16,925 nt of DNA from Anaerolineales bacterium (GTDB taxonomy: Bacteria > Chloroflexota > Anaerolineae > 4572-78 > J111): contig JACKAT010000078.1 of NCBI GenBank assembly GCA_020634935.1, forward strand, positions 1 to 16,925, written 5' to 3'. Shown here piece after piece: positions 14,041 to 16,925 of the stretch. Under the pieces are notes generated by a model. That model saw nothing but the letters and a program-made list of their open reading frames with translations. It was not told where the DNA came from and did no database searches. The first letter of the stretch is position 1; each line of letters opens with the position of its first letter. A program made the position numbers and the translations under genes.

Positions 14041-16925
14041 ATGTTACGTCTACATCTTTTAGGCCCACCACTCATCGAGCAAGGTGACTCACTCGATTCC
14101 TTCAAGAGTCGTAAAATCGAAGCGCTGCTCTATTATTTGACGCTGCTGCCCGGCAAGCATCACCGCTCGCATCTGGCGACCCTGCTCTGGTCAGAGCTGC
14201 CGGAAGACAAAGCCTTGAGCAATTTGCGGTATGCGCTGTGGAATCTCCGCAAAGTTTTGGGGGAGGTCCCCTTCAACGCCGAGCGCATGACGATTACTTC
14301 GCAGCCCGATGGCCTTATTTGGAGCGATGTCAATGAATTTCGGGCGGCCTTGGAGAAAATCGAGGCCAACGACGCTTTGTCCGAAACCCAAACCATCAGT
14401 ACTTTACAACAAGCGGCAGACCTTTACCGGGGTAATTTCCTGGTCGGCTTTGAACTATCCGATGCCCCGTTTTTTGAGGAGTGGTTGCAGCAGCAGCGAG
14501 CCGCTTTACACGCCCTGGCCGTCAGCGCGTTGACCCGCCTGGCCCATTATCACACCACCCGTAACCAACTCAGCCAAGCCATTGTCGTAACCGGGCGTCT
14601 CCTTGAATTGGAACCGTGGCAGGAGGCCACCCATCGCCAGATGATTACCCTGCTAGCGCTGGCCGGCCGGCGGGGCGCGGCCCTGGAGCATTATCAAAAG
14701 TGCCGGCAGTTGTTGGCCGAGGAGTTAGGGCTTGAGCCGGAACCGGAGACAACGGCCCTGATCGAGCGCATTCAGGCGGGCCAACTAGTGCTTAAACCGC
14801 ATGAGTCAGCCCCGCGTATACCAGAGATGAATTCCCCCAGCATGCCGCTTTATGGCCGTCAGGCCGAGTGCGCCTGGCTGCTGGATCGCTGGCAAAAGGC
14901 GTCGCGGGGTCAGGGGCAATTGGTACTGCTGCGGGGCGAGGCCGGCGTGGGCAAAACGCGGCTAGTCGAGGAGATAAGCCGGTCGGCGTTGGTCGGCGGG
15001 GCTTGGTTGTTGAGCGGCCGTTGTTACGAGTTTAGCGGGACCGTACCCTACCAGCCTATCGCGATGGCGCTCCAAAAACAGATTTCCCAGATCGCCGCGC
15101 TCCATTTATCCCTGAGCGATATCTGGTTGGCGGAACTGTCCCAACTCCTGCCTGAAATCCGCGAACACTATCCTGATCTCCCCGCGCCGCTCAGCAGCGG
15201 GCAGGGGGCTGACCGGTATCGGCTGTTTGAAGCCGTCAACCGCTTCCTGAAGGCCATGACCGCCACTCAGCCCGTGCTGCTGTTTTTGGATGATCTCCAC
15301 TGGGCCGATGCCGATACGCTGGATATGGTGGGCTATCTGGTGCGCAATTTAGCCGAGTCGCCGCTGCTGATGATTGGATCGCACCGGCCCGACGTGGTCT
15401 TGAATGATCATCCCTTGTTTACGCTGCGGCAGATGCTGCTCGATGAAGCGCTTTTAGAAGAGTTACACCTATCACCGCTCGGTAAAGAGGCCATTGCCGA
15501 AATCGTGGGTACGCTGCCGCAAAGCGTCGCCGATCCCCACCGGCTAGCGCTGTTTTTAACCCAGATTAGCGAAGGCAACCCCTTTATCTTATTTGAGACG
15601 CTCCGCGAGTTGGAAGAACAAGGTTGGCCTCGCTCGGCCACCACCAATAATTGGTCGGCCTCTAAAGGGCCGTTGGGGCAGGAGGTGCTTATTCCGGTCA
15701 AAGTTCAGACCCGCATCCGGCGACGCATCGCTCGACTGCCGACTCAAAGCCAGCAGTTGCTGTCGATTGCCGCGGTTATTGGCCGTGAATTCGAGGTCGA
15801 TCTGCTGCAAGCCGCCAGTCAGGCTCCCCTGGAAGTGATTCTGGATTGTCTGGATAACTGGCTGGCCCGTCATCTCATCCGCGAGATCGCCAACCCGGAT
15901 CAACCACCGGAGCCGGCCGGGTATTATCGCTACGATTTTAGCCACGATTTGATTCGAGCCGTGGTTTATGACGAACTGAGTAAAGCCCGCCGACGGAGTC
16001 TGCACGGTCGGGTCGGCCAGGCGTTAGAGCAGCTTTACGCCGGTCAAGAGGAAAAAGTGATCGAGCGGCTGGCCCATCACTTTCATCTGGCTTTCGAGTC
16101 GGACAAGGCGCTATTGTACCTCCAGCAGGCCGGGCAGCAGGCCCAAACAGTCTATGCGCTGCCCATCGCCTTAGCCTGCTTTGAGCAGGCTCTCGCCCAC
16201 TGGGAACATCTCTACAACCCCGCCGGACACACGACACCACCCGATGTGCTGCGGCAGCGCTGGAATTTGTTCCTCAACCAAGCCAGAATTTATCACATGC
16301 TAGGCCACCAGGAAAAGCAGCGGCTGGCCTTAAACACCGTTGCCCATGAAGTGGTCAATTGGGGCGATAAACAAGACCAGCTTCAGATTATTGTGCAGCA
16401 GCTCGTCTACCTGCGTAAGACCATCGAGTTAAGCCACCGCCGGCTGGCCGCGAGAGAAGGCTTGGGGCTGGCCCGCTTACTCGGCAACGATTCGGCTGAA
16501 GGACACACTTTACAAGCGCTGGGCAACTGCGACCGAGATATCGGCCAGTACGAGCAAGCTTTGGAGCATTACGAAGCCGCCCTCGAAAAATTCTCGCGCA
16601 TAGGGCGAACGCGCCAGGCCGCCTTTTGTTTGATTAATATGGGCGGCACGCATTTGATGAACAACCGGTTCAATCAGGCCTTGTTGGGCTTCAAAGAGGC
16701 GGAGCGCTATGCCCGAGCCGGAACGCATCAAGACGCGTTGATTTGGTCAATGATCGGGGTGGCCTACAGTTGTTTGATGTTTGGCAGTTTAGAAAAAGCC
16801 CAGGTCATCAATCAAGAGGCTCTGGATTTATGCGACCGAACCGGTTTTCAACGAGCCATGTCGGCGGGCTTGATTATCCAAGGCAATTTGAGCGATGTAT
16901 TGAGAGATAATGGGCAGCAGGCCCA
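14041..16925 (+). CDS. SARP-type regulator 2: winged helix, BTAD, ATPase, TPR (runs off the right edge)
   Basis: Homologue of regulator 1, read from ATG at 14041 (961 codons plus 2 nt, no stop). An in-frame TGA at 14014 and the alignment of MLRLHLLGPPLIE with the start of regulator 1 support this start; the upstream ribosome site is weak (GGGGA, about 12 nt away). Domains by residue: winged helix (about 1-92), BTAD (about 95-245, with DLYRGNFLVGFE and LEPWQEATHRQMITLLALAG), ATPase with Walker A GEAGVGKT (299-306) and Walker B LLFLDD (413-418), then a C-terminal TPR series continuing past the edge. It is divergent from prmA2 just as regulator 1 is from prmA1. GC looks higher than in regulator 1, consistent with an old divergence. 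It probably acts on the shared boxes upstream of one or both prmA genes; the signal sensed is unknown. Confidence 0.9.
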   Translation, partial: MLRLHLLGPPLIEQGDSLDSFKSRKIEALLYYLTLLPGKHHRSHLATLLWSELPEDKALSNLRYALWNLRKVLGEVPFNAERMTITSQPDGLIWSDVNEFRAALEKIEANDALSETQTISTLQQAADLYRGNFLVGFELSDAPFFEEWLQQQRAALHALAVSALTRLAHYHTTRNQLSQAIVVTGRLLELEPWQEATHRQMITLLALAGRRGAALEHYQKCRQLLAEELGLEPEPETTALIERIQAGQLVLKPHESAPRIPEMNSPSMPLYGRQAECAWLLDRWQKASRGQGQLVLLRGEAGVGKTRLVEEISRSALVGGAWLLSGRCYEFSGTVPYQPIAMALQKQISQIAALHLSLSDIWLAELSQLLPEIREHYPDLPAPLSSGQGADRYRLFEAVNRFLKAMTATQPVLLFLDDLHWADADTLDMVGYLVRNLAESPLLMIGSHRPDVVLNDHPLFTLRQMLLDEALLEELHLSPLGKEAIAEIVGTLPQSVADPHRLALFLTQISEGNPFILFETLRELEEQGWPRSATTNNWSASKGPLGQEVLIPVKVQTRIRRRIARLPTQSQQLLSIAAVIGREFEVDLLQAASQAPLEVILDCLDNWLARHLIREIANPDQPPEPAGYYRYDFSHDLIRAVVYDELSKARRRSLHGRVGQALEQLYAGQEEKVIERLAHHFHLAFESDKALLYLQQAGQQAQTVYALPIALACFEQALAHWEHLYNPAGHTTPPDVLRQRWNLFLNQARIYHMLGHQEKQRLALNTVAHEVVNWGDKQDQLQIIVQQLVYLRKTIELSHRRLAAREGLGLARLLGNDSAEGHTLQALGNCDRDIGQYEQALEHYEAALEKFSRIGRTRQAAFCLINMGGTHLMNNRFNQALLGFKEAERYARAGTHQDALIWSMIGVAYSCLMFGSLEKAQVINQEALDLCDRTGFQRAMSAGLIIQGNLSDVLRDNGQQA

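Overview
The window holds a soluble di-iron monooxygenase (SDIMO) locus of the group 5 propane/phenol monooxygenase type (Prm/Mim), flanked and interrupted by two very large SARP-type regulators. The regulators (OmpR-like winged helix + BTAD + AAA/NACHT-like ATPase + TPR), moderate GC, AT-rich intergenic regions and many short palindromic repeats suggest a Chloroflexota bacterium (Anaerolineae-like). This assignment is an inference from gene style, not from a marker gene.

Layout. Positions 1-6814, all on the minus strand, carry (in transcription order) prmA copy 1 (hydroxylase alpha subunit, 6814-5153), a zinc alcohol dehydrogenase (4774-3731), prmB (reductase, 3616-2549), prmC (hydroxylase beta subunit, 2363-1290), prmD (coupling protein, 1293-964) and the first 254 codons of a divergent GroEL-like chaperonin (763 to beyond the window edge). 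This is the prmABCD plus groEL order with an alcohol dehydrogenase inserted between A and B. The inferred pathway is hydroxylation of a small substrate (propane, acetone or phenol cannot be told apart here), oxidation of the resulting alcohol, and chaperonin help in folding the hydroxylase.

Positions 6815-7684 are an 870-bp divergent control region, then regulator 1 (7685-11281, plus strand). Positions 11282-11865 are non-coding, with hairpins, a 42-bp tandem repeat and an inverted-repeat element. A second prmA follows on the minus strand (13527-11866), then another divergent control region (13528-14040) and regulator 2 (14041 to beyond the window end, plus strand). The arrangement is thus a tandemly repeated prmA/divergent-regulator module in which the second prmA has no prmBCD of its own.

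Two observations stand out. First, both prmA control regions carry the same unlisted promoter layout: a minus-strand TATAAT, a 9-bp gap, then CGTTTRC-like heptamers at relative positions 0, +11 and +44. This is what a SARP-type activator site looks like, and the surrounding sequence is otherwise different. Second, the two prmA genes look identical over about 1.63 kb (5225-6857 and 11938-13570), while the last 23 codons differ at about a third of bases and the adjacent regulators are clearly diverged. That points to recent gene conversion between old paralogues, or to an assembly artefact that must be excluded.
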